A stretch of 64,000 nucleotides of DNA from Anaerolineales bacterium (GTDB taxonomy: Bacteria > Chloroflexota > Anaerolineae > Anaerolineales > UBA4823): NCBI GenBank assembly GCA_016929095.1, contig JAFGJM010000056.1, positions 1-64,000 of the forward strand, read 5' to 3'. Position 1 is the stretch's first letter. Every line of letters begins with the position of its first letter. A program made the position numbers and the translations under genes. The notes beneath the pieces are model-generated. The model was given only the letters and a program-made list of their open reading frames with translations. It did no database searches and was not told the origin of the DNA. Below, piece after piece: positions 28,695-37,731 of this stretch.

Positions 28695-29342
28695 TCACCT
28701 GCGAAAAAGTTTTGGGAAGAACTGCCCAACTTTCCGCTGGTATTGCCGGTACTCTTCGCCAAACAACGCTTCCAATTGTATTTCTTCAGCGTTCGCGGTG
28801 GGTGTCATCCCTATCACCACACACAGAGTAAGTAAAAGCGGCCAAAGTGTCGCCAGTGTCAAACTTAAGCCTACCAGGATCACCATATAGGAGACATAGT
28901 ACGGATGACGCACGATTCCCAGCGGACCACCCTGCACCAATCTGTGATCGGTTTGGACGCCGGATGTTGAAGGTCTCAAGTATCTTCCGGCATAGCCAAT
29001 TGCCCAGGCAAAAAACAGCGAGCCAATATATAAAATCACCAATCCCGCAATTTGTGCGATGGATGTCGCCAAAAACGAACAGACCAGGAAATCAAGCGTG
29101 GTGAAATAACGATCCAAGGCATGTAATACGATCCCGCTCAACCAGAATAGCCAGATGCCAAAGTAACCAATCGCCACCAAAGTTAAGTAGAGCTTGTTGT
29201 AGCCAATATAACTCTTGCCAGAACTACTCTTTTCCTGCCTGCCATATGTGAACCAATACGAGATACTGACGAATAGAAGCGCCACCAGAGGTAATGAAAG
29301 CAAAACCGCCATAAGTCTTTGTGGTAATAGATCAACTTCCAT
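28695..29342 (-). CDS. Isoprenylcysteine/phospholipid methyltransferase-like membrane protein
   Basis: This 215-residue protein has five hydrophobic helices and the ICMT/PEMT C-terminal signature: 'HRLVQGGPLGIVRHPYYVSYMVILVG' (SAM-binding RHPxY) and 'EEIQLEALFGEEYRQYQRKVGQFFP'. Such enzymes methylate prenylcysteines, phospholipids or other small membrane substrates. No prenylated protein partner is known here. Together with the following SAM methyltransferase it may modify membrane lipids or quinones, which is inference only. Confidence 0.86.
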   Translation of the reverse strand: MEVDLLPQRLMAVLLSLPLVALLFVSISYWFTYGRQEKSSSGKSYIGYNKLYLTLVAIGYFGIWLFWLSGIVLHALDRYFTTLDFLVCSFLATSIAQIAGLVILYIGSLFFAWAIGYAGRYLRPSTSGVQTDHRLVQGGPLGIVRHPYYVSYMVILVGLSLTLATLWPLLLTLCVVIGMTPTANAEEIQLEALFGEEYRQYQRKVGQFFPKLFRR

Positions 29343-29509
29343 AGCACTAAAGCCGCCTATCTTTGAATTTTATCGAACGCCATTATGCTGTGATTTCGCC
29401 GAATAATCAACGATCATTATTTTATTATAAAATTATCCCCTTCCCAACCCTCCCTATAACATGAACGGGGAGAGTGTTTATTGGATCTACCGCATCATAT
29501 CCCCTGGGG

Positions 29510-29572
29510 TTGTCTAAAAATTAACAAGTGTCATGTTGCACGAAGTGTGCTTCACGGAGCGAAGCGAAATAT
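29510..29572 (+). repeat. Dispersed intergenic repeat, copy 2
   Basis: Second copy of the segment at 12229-12292 (GTCATGTTGCAC, TTCACG, CGAAGCGAAA). It fills part of the 337-base gap between the ICMT-like gene and the small exported protein. The rest of that gap (29343-29509 and 29573-29680) shows nothing supported. Confidence 0.6.
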
Positions 29573-29680
29573 CGATACCGATAATGGAAAGACTCTTCAC
29601 TTTACTCAGAGTGCAGCCTTCCTCTGGAACAACCCCAGGGATTGAGAGTGGGTTTATATAGTTAATTGTACGAATATCAT

Positions 29681-29971
29681 TCACCGGATAGTGAGCGGCA
29701 AGAATATGGCGTATGGAGAAGGCTCATTTGCCAGTACGCCGCCCCAGAAACCGCCGTTGAGCTGGTAGCCTGCGCCAGTGAGCAGCGGACCGGCATCCGG
29801 CTGACCGATGGCGCCGCGCAGGCTGTAGCCCGCGCCGCTGCTGGTACCCCCGCCGCTATCGGTGGTCCACCAGGGAAGATCATAGCCAGCCTCACCGGCA
29901 GCCAGGGCAACGCCGGAAACCAATACCACCAGTAATAGCACTGCGCCTAAGATTAAGGATTTATGTTTCAT
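29681..29971 (-). CDS. Small exported protein with a C-terminal LPL-R tail (copy 1)
   Basis: From the ATG at 29971 (GAGGT six bases upstream) the 96-residue product has a signal peptide (MKHKS, then a hydrophobic stretch to VALA). The domain 'AGYDLPWWTTDSGGGTSSGAGYSLRGAIGQPDAGPLL' and 'GYQLNGGFWGG' follows, and the tail ends YAIFLPLTIR. The same organisation occurs in the gene at 37311-37583, about 60% identical by eye. The domain resembles segments of Chloroflexota surface proteins. No enzyme activity is suggested. It lies downstream of, and in the same direction as, the large repeat proteins. Confidence 0.8.
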   Translation of the reverse strand: MKHKSLILGAVLLLVVLVSGVALAAGEAGYDLPWWTTDSGGGTSSGAGYSLRGAIGQPDAGPLLTGAGYQLNGGFWGGVLANEPSPYAIFLPLTIR

Positions 29972-30050
29972 CGGTGACCTCATTTACTCACCTGCAACAA
30001 GACTAAATCCGGCATGAGAATCAATATCTTTGTCTTCATTTCGCGCCTCC

Positions 30051-32207
30051 TTACGGGCAGGTGTAGGCAACATAACTGCCATCGTACACCTGGAAACAGG
30101 TCAGCGTGCCACTTGAGCGAGTGGCATTACCGTCCAACTGGCAAACACCCAGACTCACCGTGCCACCGTTCTGATATAACCCATTATTGCTGCCGGTGAA
30201 CTGCGAACTTTCGGCCGTCGTCGTGGTGCTGGGGTCATTGTATAACCCATAGTTGCTGCTGCCGTTCTCGCCCATTGCGGTAACGCTTTCGGCTTCCAGA
30301 CGACCGCTGTAGGAGCCACTATTGGAGATACCTATTGCAGAATCCCCTCCACGTGCGGTGAAAGAGCCACCGTGCAGCACCGCTACCGCGGAGAAGTGAA
30401 ACAGACCATAGTTGTTGGTGCTACCATCCTCGCCCAGGGCGGAGACGTTGTCAGCCATCAGTGTGACAGTCGTGGTGTCACCAATGAGAGCGTCGTATAT
30501 GCCATAGGCACTTGCTCCCCCGCGGGCAGTGAAAGAGCCGCCGTGAAGCACCGCTATCGCGGCGTAGTTATGCAAGCCAGCGTTTTCGGAGCTGCCATTT
30601 TCGCCCAGTGCGGTCATGCTTTCGGTCTCCAGCGTCGTGCCGCTGCCGTTGTTATAAACACCATAGGCATTTGTACCCCCGTACGCAGTGAAAGAGCCGC
30701 CGAGCAGCGTCGCCTGGGCGTTGTCTTTGTTCCATAAACCATAGTTGTTGTTGCTGCCATTCTCAGCCAGTGTGGTGACGTTTTTGGCTTCCAGGGTCAC
30801 ATTGGTTTCATTGGAAAGGGCATAATTGTTCGTCCCGCCCCGCGCGGTGATCGTGGCATCATGCACCGTCGCTGTCCCGCCGTTATAGTTGCTCAAGCCG
30901 TAGTTGTCGCTGCCACTCTCAGCTAATGCAATGATGCCTCCGGCTGTCAGTGTCGAAGTGAAAGTGCTTTGAACCCCTATAGCCTGCGTCCCCCCACGTC
31001 CGGTGAAGGAACCACCGCGCAGCGTCGTTTCCCCACCGTCATAGTTGTACAAGCCGAAGCTGGTACTGCTGCCATTCTCGCCCAATGCGACGGCATCCCT
31101 GGCTTCCAGCGCTGTGTCGCTGTCAACATTATAGATACCCCAGGCATTGCTCCCACCGCGCCCGGTGAAGGTGCCGCCCTGCAGCGCCGCAGCCGCGCCG
31201 TTGCGGTTGAACAGACCAAAGTTGGAATCGATGCCATTCTCAGCCAATGCGGTAACCTGCTGCAGCGTGATGCTTGTGCCGCTGCCGTCCAGAAAGATGG
31301 CGAAGTTGCTCAAACTGTGTCCCAGCGCCCGCGCCGTCACGTCCACCACCAGGGTGCGTGTCACCCCTGAAGTCGCCAGCACCGCCACGCCAGAGGCGAC
31401 TGCGGTACCGCTGTTGACCACTGTTAGATCGCGCAGGCTGGTATCGCTCGCCAGGACCAGCGTGGCTTGATCGGGAGGCCAATCGCTGGTGATCGTACTG
31501 CTGATGACCGTCGCCTCCTGCCCTGCCCCTTGCAGGTGGACGTAGGATTTCATCGTTACCGTCTCGGTGTATATGCCGGGCGCCACCCATACCAGATAGG
31601 CATTATCGGCTGCGGCATCGGTGATGCTGTCGATTGCTGCTTGCACGCTGGTATAATCGCTGCCGCTCTTGGCAACGACGATCACATTCTGGTAATGGGT
31701 GCCCAACTCGCTGGCGTGCAAACCGTCCACGGTATCGGCATCCAGCCCGGAGCCAATGCCATCGTTTACATGCTGTGCGTAGGCGGCATACGGGGCAGCC
31801 ATGATTTCCTGCCGTGTGAGCGTGGTGTATTCTCCGCTCCCGGATGGGCAGCGTACGGCGATCTCCAGCCAGCGGGACTCTCCGTTGAAGGCGTTGCCAC
31901 CGAACGAGCCAGCCTCGTTCACCCGGGCGGTGAAATACCCATCAACCACCTGAACACCCAAGATGGTACTCAAGCCGCCAATCTGCGTTCCGGCGCTTCC
32001 GGCATCCCATAGACTGAAGCGCAGGTCACAGGCTGAGGTGATAGGGTCTCCGTTATCATCTTTGAGCTGCCCCTGGTAGGTGAAAGCCGACCCTAAGGCG
32101 GCCTGGGATGCCTCCGTTCCGCTGTCTTGTGCCAGGACCTGTCCGGTGCCGATGGATAACGCTATAAGAATAATGAGCAAAATCGGCAAGTGTTTCTGAA
32201 TGTTCAT
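30051..32207 (-). CDS. Exported right-handed beta-helix repeat protein
   Basis: The ATG at 32207 (AAGGAG upstream) gives 718 residues with a signal peptide ending near VLAQ. A module of about 110 residues ('SAFTYQGQLKDDNGDPITSACDLRFSLWDA' to 'TTLTRQEIMAAPYAAYAQHV') is followed by a pectin-lyase-type start ('DYTSVQAAIDSITDAAADNAYLVWVAPGIYTETVTMKSYVHLQGAG'). Then about nine near-identical repeats of roughly 45 residues continue, built on 'GGSFTARGG', 'YGIYN' and 'TALGENGSS-NYGL'. The repeats would extend the beta helix. It is probably an extracellular adhesion or polysaccharide-binding protein. It lacks the LPL-R tail of its neighbours. Confidence 0.88.
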   Translation of the reverse strand: MNIQKHLPILLIILIALSIGTGQVLAQDSGTEASQAALGSAFTYQGQLKDDNGDPITSACDLRFSLWDAGSAGTQIGGLSTILGVQVVDGYFTARVNEAGSFGGNAFNGESRWLEIAVRCPSGSGEYTTLTRQEIMAAPYAAYAQHVNDGIGSGLDADTVDGLHASELGTHYQNVIVVAKSGSDYTSVQAAIDSITDAAADNAYLVWVAPGIYTETVTMKSYVHLQGAGQEATVISSTITSDWPPDQATLVLASDTSLRDLTVVNSGTAVASGVAVLATSGVTRTLVVDVTARALGHSLSNFAIFLDGSGTSITLQQVTALAENGIDSNFGLFNRNGAAAALQGGTFTGRGGSNAWGIYNVDSDTALEARDAVALGENGSSTSFGLYNYDGGETTLRGGSFTGRGGTQAIGVQSTFTSTLTAGGIIALAESGSDNYGLSNYNGGTATVHDATITARGGTNNYALSNETNVTLEAKNVTTLAENGSNNNYGLWNKDNAQATLLGGSFTAYGGTNAYGVYNNGSGTTLETESMTALGENGSSENAGLHNYAAIAVLHGGSFTARGGASAYGIYDALIGDTTTVTLMADNVSALGEDGSTNNYGLFHFSAVAVLHGGSFTARGGDSAIGISNSGSYSGRLEAESVTAMGENGSSNYGLYNDPSTTTTAESSQFTGSNNGLYQNGGTVSLGVCQLDGNATRSSGTLTCFQVYDGSYVAYTCP

Positions 32208-32562
32208 CGTGGATCTCCTTCTTATGTAATCAAGCCTGTTATGCCCCAAAAAGAATTACCATCTATCGATACTATCGCAATTGAGAGATTTTTACTCGAA
32301 TCCAAACATATGCCTTTCAACCCGGCAGATATTCGCCGTGTTGATAAGGTTCTATTCCCAATGATTTCTCACTATTCTATGGATACGTGAGTAATTTAAA
32401 GTAGCTACCCATAATTTTATATTACATAATCTAATAATATATAGAGAATATTAAAGAATATTTTCGGAAAAGTTGCTCAAAGTAATCACTCTGCTTTCCT
32501 ACCCCATGTCCTGCGGACATCCAGGGGGATTCCTGGTTGCCTCATAAAGACTCGTTATTTTC

Positions 32563-32611
32563 AATCCATTACTGTAGATGGGATCGCCGATCCCATCTAC
32601 AGTAATGGATT
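32563..32611. repeat. 49-base perfect palindrome containing the GTAGATGGGATC element
   Basis: The core CTGTAGATGGGATCG, C, CGATCCCATCTACAG (32572-32602) is extended on both sides by a further nine complementary bases. The arms are therefore 24 bp around a single central base at 32587. The same 31-base core recurs at 60513-60543 and as a variant at 22583-22613. The 630-base gap from 32208 to 32837 otherwise holds only smaller repeats, including GGACATGGGG-type text near 32502 shared with 6576. Confidence 0.85.
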
Positions 32612-32678
32612 CACTCCCATTACCCTCGTCATAACGAGCTGAAAAACGTACCAATAATTAATAAATGAAGATATTTTC

Positions 32679-32718
32679 ATACCAAAAAAGGAATGATTTG
32701 TCCAGATAAATTGACCAG
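32679..32718 (-). repeat. GGATGATTTGTCCAGA-type repeat, copy 1
   Basis: About 40 bases containing AATGATTTGTCCAGA and TTGACC recur at 37159-37199 with roughly 80% identity. Each copy lies some 110-150 bases beyond the stop codon of a gene that encodes an LPL-R-tailed exported protein. Function unknown. Confidence 0.55.
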
Positions 32719-32837
32719 GGCATGACCCATACCCGGGATCAGTTCTGTTTTCAAGTGTGGGACGAATCGTATCACGCGTGGTGGGGGAGGTCCCGACCAC
32801 GATTCGATTGTTCCTCTCCGCTCCCCTATCTTGCGCT

Positions 32838-35800
32838 TTATCTTATTATGAGCGGCATGTAAATGTGAAATAGCTGCACAATGACAAGTATCTCATCTGG
32901 CGTTGGATCGGGCAAGCCCAGACTGTCGGTGATGGTCAAGGTGAAGGTTAGCACAGTCGAGTCAGATGGTGCGGTGAAGGTGGAGACGACGGCTGCCGGG
33001 TCGCTCAGCATCACTAGCGAGCCACCGGATTGCGTCCAGTAGTAGGTCAAAGGCAGATCACCATCTGGATCGCTGCTGCCACTGCCATCCAGTGTGACCA
33101 GGGTGTCGGTGCTCACGTTCTGGTCGCTGCCGGCGTTGGCGATGGGCGCCTGGTTTCCGGTGATCACGATCTGATCGATGTGCGGTGTGAGGATCGGCGA
33201 GAGAGATGTAAGATGCGCCTTCCAGCGCAGATCGGCGCCAGTGGTGGGGAAAGTGAACGCCACCCCGGGTTTCACGATGAACCATTGCGCCCCGCCGTTA
33301 TTGCTCAGCCAGTAGGTTACACCAGTATTGATAGGAAGATCTGCCAAAGGGGTTAGGGTAGCTTTTGAAATATTAATGGTCTCGGTGTCCACACGCAACG
33401 AGTCAGCCCAGCCTTGTGCAGTGTGATAAAGCTCACGCCTGTATAGCCGATTGGCTTGATTAACGTTCCCTGCCACCAGGTCCAGGTCGCCGTCTTTATC
33501 CACATGCCCCAAAACTATTGACGTTGTGTCGTGAACATCGGAGCTAATGTTGCTGCTGCTCACCCCACTGAAAGGGCTGGCTGTCCCGTTGTTCAGGCAC
33601 ACACGGTTGAATTGGGTCCGATTCCCGGTCACTACGTCCAAATCGCCATCTCTATCCACGTCCCCCAGCGCGATCGCCCAGGTAAAGTTTGTATCTGAGC
33701 AAATATTGCTCCCGCTCAATCCGCTGAACGGACTGGCTGTCCCGTTGTTCAGGTACAGTCGATTGTTCCCATTATTCCCGGCTACCAGGTCCAGGTCGCC
33801 GTCACCATCCACATCCCCCAACGCTACCGATTTCGTCGGGTGGACATCGACGCTGATATCGTTGCCGCTGACGCTGTTGAACGGGTCGGCTGTGCCGTTG
33901 TTTAAATACAGCCGGTTGACCTGACCATTATTCCCAGCCACAAGGTCCAGGTCGCCATCCCTGTCCACGTCTCCTAGCACCACTGAGTCTGTTGCGTGGG
34001 TATCGGTGCTGATATCGCTGCTACTGACCCCGCTGAACGGATCGGTTGTGCCGTTGTTCAAGTATAGCCGGTTGGCTTGATCATTGCCGTTACCAGCCAC
34101 CACGTCCAGGTCGCCATCCCTGTCCACGTCCCCCAGCGCCAGCGAATATGTGTAGTCGGTATCGGTGCTGATGTCGCTGCCGCACACCCCGCCGAAGGGA
34201 TCAGCCGTGCCGTTGTTCAAGTACAGGCGGTTGGTTTGATTAAAACTATTCCCGGTCACCAGGTCCAGGTCGCCGTCCCCATCCATGTCTCCCAGAGCCA
34301 CTGAATATGTATTGCGGACATCGGTGCTGATGTCGCTGCCGCTCACCCCGCCGAAGGGATCAGCCGTACCGTTGTTCAGATATAGCCGGTCGATACCAAC
34401 ATTCCCGGCTACCAGGTCCAGGTCGCCATCCCCGTCCACATCCCCCAGAGCCAGCGAGTAAGTGTAGTCGGTATCGGTGCTGATGTCGCTGCCAGCGATA
34501 CTGTTGAAAGGGCTGGTTGTACTGCCATTCAGGTACAGTCGGTTTGCCTGATACCAATTCCCAGCCACCAGATCCAGGTCACCGTCTCTATCCACATCTC
34601 CCAACGCTACCGATAATGTATTGTGGGTATCAGTGCTGATATCGCTGCCACTAACCCCGCTAAAGGGATCCATTGTGCCGTTGTTCAGATACAGCCGGTT
34701 GACCCCATCATTTCCGGCTACAAGGTCCAGGTTGCCGTCCCCGTCCACGTCTCCCAACAACACCGACAGTGTAACGTGGGAATCAGTACTGACATCGCTG
34801 CCACTCACCCCGCTGAAGGGACTGGCTGTGCCGTTGTTCAGGTACAACCGGTTGGTCTGACCGTAATTTCCTGCCACCAAGTCCAGGTTGCCGTCCCTAT
34901 CTACATCCCCCAGCGCCACTGATCTTGTAGTGTGATTGTCGGCGCTGATGTCGCTGCCGCTTACCCCATTAAAAGGGGTTACCGTGCCGTTGTTCAGGTA
35001 CAGTCGGTTGGTCTGACCATAATTCCCGGCCACCAGGTCCAGGTCGCCATCCCTGTCCACATCTCCCATAGCTACAGACAATGTATTGTGGGTATCAGTG
35101 CTTATGCTGACGCCACTGACCCCGTTGAAGGGATCCGTCGTGCCGTTGTTCAGGTACAGCTGGTTGGTTCCATCATTTCCGGTTACCAGGTCTGGATCGC
35201 CGTCCCCGTCAACGTCACCCAGAGCCATCGATCTCGTCGCAAGGACATCGGCGCTGATGTCGCTACCGCTGACGGCGCTGAAAGGGGTAGATGTTCCATT
35301 GTTCAGATACAGGCGGTTGGCTTGTCCACTGTTACCGACCAGCAGGTCCAAGTCGCCGTCCCGATCCACATCTCCCAGCACGACCGCTATCGTATTGTGG
35401 GTGTCGGCGCTGATGTTACTGCCACTCACCCCATTGAACGGGTCAGACGTACCGTTGTTCAGGTACAACCGGTTGGCCTGGTTATAGTTCCCGGCTACCA
35501 GATCAAAATAGCCATCCCCGTCCATGTCTCCAAGTGCCAATGATTTGGTCGCATGGGCATCGGTGCTTATATCGCTGCCGCTCTCTCCGTTAAATGAGTC
35601 ACCTGAGCCTTCATTTAAGTATAACCGGTTAGACAGACCATAATTCCCGGCTGCCAGATCCAAGTCGCCATCACGATCCAAATCTCCCAGCGCCAGCGTG
35701 TATGTACTATGGGTGTCAGTGCTGACATCGCTGCCGCTAATTCCATCAAAGGGGTAAACTGTGCCGTTGTTCAGGTATAACCGGTTGGGTTGACCACTAT

Positions 35801-36935
35801 TCCCAACTACCACGTCCAGATCGCCATCCCCATCCACATCTCCCAGCAACGTCGATGTCGTATTTTGAGTATCGACGCTGATGTCGCTGCCGCTAATTCC
35901 ATCAAAGGGGTTAACCGTGCCGTTGTTCAGGTACAGCCGGTTGACTTGACTATTATTTCCGGTCACCAGGTCTAGATCGCCGTCCCCGTCCACGTCTCCA
36001 AGCGCCAATGATCTGGTCGCATGGGCATCAGCGCTGACTACGCTGCTGCTCACCCCGTTGAAGGGATCTGCTGTCCCATTGTTCAGGTACAGCCTGTTTG
36101 CCTGGCTAAAGTTCCCGGCTAACAGGTCCAGATCACCGTCCTCATCCATATCCCCCAGCACTACCGACAGTGTAGCATTTGCATCGGTGCTGATGTCGTT
36201 ACCACTCACACCGATAAAGGGATTAGCAGTGCCGTTGTTCAGGTACAGCCGATTTGCCTGATCGTAATTCCCAACCACCAGATCAAGGTCGCCATCTCCA
36301 TCTAAATTCCCTAGCGCCACCGAATATGTATCGTGCGCATCGGCGCTGATATCACTACCGCTCACCGCATTGAAGGGATTGGCTGTGCCATTGTTCAGGT
36401 ATAGCCGATTGGTTTGACCATAGTTCCCGGCGACCAGGTCCAAGTCACCATCTCCATCCATGTCTCCGAGTGCGACTGACCTCGTATTTTGTGTGTCGGT
36501 GCTGATATCACTACCACTGACACCATTGAAGAAATTGGTTGTGCCGTTGTTCAGGTATAGTCGGTTGGTTTGTCCATAGTTCCCGACCACAAGATCCAAA
36601 TCCCCGTCACCGTCCATGTCCCCGAAGGCTATCGAGCATGTGCTATGGGCATCGATGCTGATATTGCTACCTGCCAGACTCGCTCCAAATACCCCATATT
36701 GTGCTCGCTTCCAGGCAAGCACTAGAGCCTCCTCTTCCGTAGACCAGTTGGCGTTGGTCAAGTTGCTGTCACGTAGGCTGGTATCGGAAAAGTCCTCGGT
36801 AAAGGGCAACCCCGGTAACGCCGCTCGGGTTGCAGTCGGCGCAATATTGCCCAGGCTCAGCCCAAACAGCAAAATGGTGATCAAAAAGAGACGCCCGGTT
36901 TTTATTGCCCGTATAGTCAGGTGTGTTGCGCCCAT
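32838..36935 (-). CDS. Giant FG-GAP/VCBS repeat surface protein with PKD domain and LPL-R tail
   Basis: The 1365-residue protein has a signal peptide (hydrophobic residues 15-38). Twenty-one repeats of about 52 residues follow (about residues 85-1175), each with a calcium-type loop (LGDMDGDGDLDLVAGN) and a strand pair (QTNRLYLNNGT). A 'concanavalin-like' linker leads to a PKD domain ('APIANAGSDQNVSTDTLVTLDGSGSSDPDGDLPLTYYWTQSGG'), and the chain ends FHIYMPLIIR. FG-GAP/VCBS units form propeller blades; 21 equals three seven-bladed propellers. It is likely a calcium-stabilised adhesin or matrix protein. Confidence 0.93.
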   Translation of the reverse strand: MGATHLTIRAIKTGRLFLITILLFGLSLGNIAPTATRAALPGLPFTEDFSDTSLRDSNLTNANWSTEEEALVLAWKRAQYGVFGASLAGSNISIDAHSTCSIAFGDMDGDGDLDLVVGNYGQTNRLYLNNGTTNFFNGVSGSDISTDTQNTRSVALGDMDGDGDLDLVAGNYGQTNRLYLNNGTANPFNAVSGSDISADAHDTYSVALGNLDGDGDLDLVVGNYDQANRLYLNNGTANPFIGVSGNDISTDANATLSVVLGDMDEDGDLDLLAGNFSQANRLYLNNGTADPFNGVSSSVVSADAHATRSLALGDVDGDGDLDLVTGNNSQVNRLYLNNGTVNPFDGISGSDISVDTQNTTSTLLGDVDGDGDLDVVVGNSGQPNRLYLNNGTVYPFDGISGSDVSTDTHSTYTLALGDLDRDGDLDLAAGNYGLSNRLYLNEGSGDSFNGESGSDISTDAHATKSLALGDMDGDGYFDLVAGNYNQANRLYLNNGTSDPFNGVSGSNISADTHNTIAVVLGDVDRDGDLDLLVGNSGQANRLYLNNGTSTPFSAVSGSDISADVLATRSMALGDVDGDGDPDLVTGNDGTNQLYLNNGTTDPFNGVSGVSISTDTHNTLSVAMGDVDRDGDLDLVAGNYGQTNRLYLNNGTVTPFNGVSGSDISADNHTTRSVALGDVDRDGNLDLVAGNYGQTNRLYLNNGTASPFSGVSGSDVSTDSHVTLSVLLGDVDGDGNLDLVAGNDGVNRLYLNNGTMDPFSGVSGSDISTDTHNTLSVALGDVDRDGDLDLVAGNWYQANRLYLNGSTTSPFNSIAGSDISTDTDYTYSLALGDVDGDGDLDLVAGNVGIDRLYLNNGTADPFGGVSGSDISTDVRNTYSVALGDMDGDGDLDLVTGNSFNQTNRLYLNNGTADPFGGVCGSDISTDTDYTYSLALGDVDRDGDLDVVAGNGNDQANRLYLNNGTTDPFSGVSSSDISTDTHATDSVVLGDVDRDGDLDLVAGNNGQVNRLYLNNGTADPFNSVSGNDISVDVHPTKSVALGDVDGDGDLDLVAGNNGNNRLYLNNGTASPFSGLSGSNICSDTNFTWAIALGDVDRDGDLDVVTGNRTQFNRVCLNNGTASPFSGVSSSNISSDVHDTTSIVLGHVDKDGDLDLVAGNVNQANRLYRRELYHTAQGWADSLRVDTETINISKATLTPLADLPINTGVTYWLSNNGGAQWFIVKPGVAFTFPTTGADLRWKAHLTSLSPILTPHIDQIVITGNQAPIANAGSDQNVSTDTLVTLDGSGSSDPDGDLPLTYYWTQSGGSLVMLSDPAAVVSTFTAPSDSTVLTFTLTITDSLGLPDPTPDEILVIVQLFHIYMPLIIR
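33420..36680 (-). repeat. Tandem repeats of about 156 bp inside the VCBS gene
   Basis: The coding region of the large protein consists of 21 head-to-tail units of about 156 bp (52 codons), differing by scattered substitutions. Recurring text such as CCGTTGTTCAGGTACAG, seen on the plus strand, marks each unit. Units have diverged enough that most variation is silent or conservative, which suggests selection on the protein. The array generates many long but spurious frames on the plus strand. Confidence 0.9.
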
Positions 36936-37158
36936 GGTTAATCCTCTCTGTTTTTTAGCTTGTTCAAATAATGTCTGTCTAGCCAGGTTGGATACACTGT
37001 TTAACGGAATAACTTATTGGAGTGGGTGTCCAGTATAAGTTAAGTTGAGTAGCTCTTTTCGCAGCGCTTGAGTGACACGCAATGAATACCTGATTAGTTA
37101 TTAATAACTTCTTCTCCCTGTTCGATACCATTAAAAATACCAACCCAATGGTTTTAAA

Positions 37159-37199
37159 TTATCAGAAAAGGGATGATTTGTCCAGAAAAATAGACCGGA
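37159..37199 (-). repeat. GGATGATTTGTCCAGA-type repeat, copy 2
   Basis: Partner of the 32679-32718 segment. It lies in the gap (36936-37310) between the VCBS gene start and the small exported protein, 112 bases past the latter's stop. Nothing else is supported in that gap. Confidence 0.55.
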
Positions 37200-37310
37200 G
37201 AATTTCACTGAAAGGGTCTGGAAAAACCAATCAGGTAACACGATGCAGCAGGTCGGATTGCATGCACTCAATATATTGAATATTTATGAGTCGGCTTGAT
37301 CTTCTACCGC

Positions 37311-37583
37311 TCACCGGGTGGTGAGCGGTAGGTATATATAGTAAAAAGAAGAATCATTCAGAACACCGCCCCAAAAACCACCGCTGAGCTGGTAGCCCGT
37401 ACCGGTCATCAGCGACCCGGCGTCGGGCTGGCCGATGGTGCCGTTCAAGCTGTAGCCTGCACCGCTGCTGGTCCCTCCGCCGCTGTCGGACGTCCACCAG
37501 GAGAGTTCGTAGCCAGCCTCTCCGGCAGCCCATGCTGTGCCGGAAACCAATAACACAAGGACAAACACTGCGCCTAATATCAT
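37311..37583 (-). CDS. Small exported protein with LPL-R tail (copy 2), start codon altered
   Basis: Ninety residues, paralogous to the gene at 29681-29971: 'AGYELSWWTSDSGGGTSSGAGYSL', 'GQPDAG', 'GYQLSGGFWGG', tail YYIYLPLTTR. By alignment with the paralogue its start codon should be at 37598, but that codon is ATA, with AAGGTG still upstream and a TGA just beyond it in frame. The first available ATG is at 37583. A start there removes the basic Lys-rich n-region of the signal peptide. The gene may be translated from ATA, weakly from 37583, or be decaying. Confidence 0.65.
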   Translation of the reverse strand: MILGAVFVLVLLVSGTAWAAGEAGYELSWWTSDSGGGTSSGAGYSLNGTIGQPDAGSLMTGTGYQLSGGFWGGVLNDSSFYYIYLPLTTR

Positions 37584-37731
37584 AGATTTACGTTTTATCG
37601 ATCACCTTGGTGTCCCACCCAATTTATCGGTGGTGTGAATAAGGTGCACAAAAGGCGTTTGAGTGTTGAATGATATTACTCCAATAGTTTCTCGATATTC
37701 TTCGGTCGAGTGATCCTTTTTTTTATTGTAC

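Noticed and set aside
32190..32390. 66-residue plus-strand frame upstream of the beta-helix gene
   Set aside because: It overlaps the start of the beta-helix gene on the other strand, has no ribosome site and no motif.
33420..36680. CRISPR-like regular repeats and long plus-strand frames
   Set aside because: The period of 156 bp and the DxDGDGD coding pattern show coding tandem repeats of the VCBS gene. The plus-strand frames are shadows.
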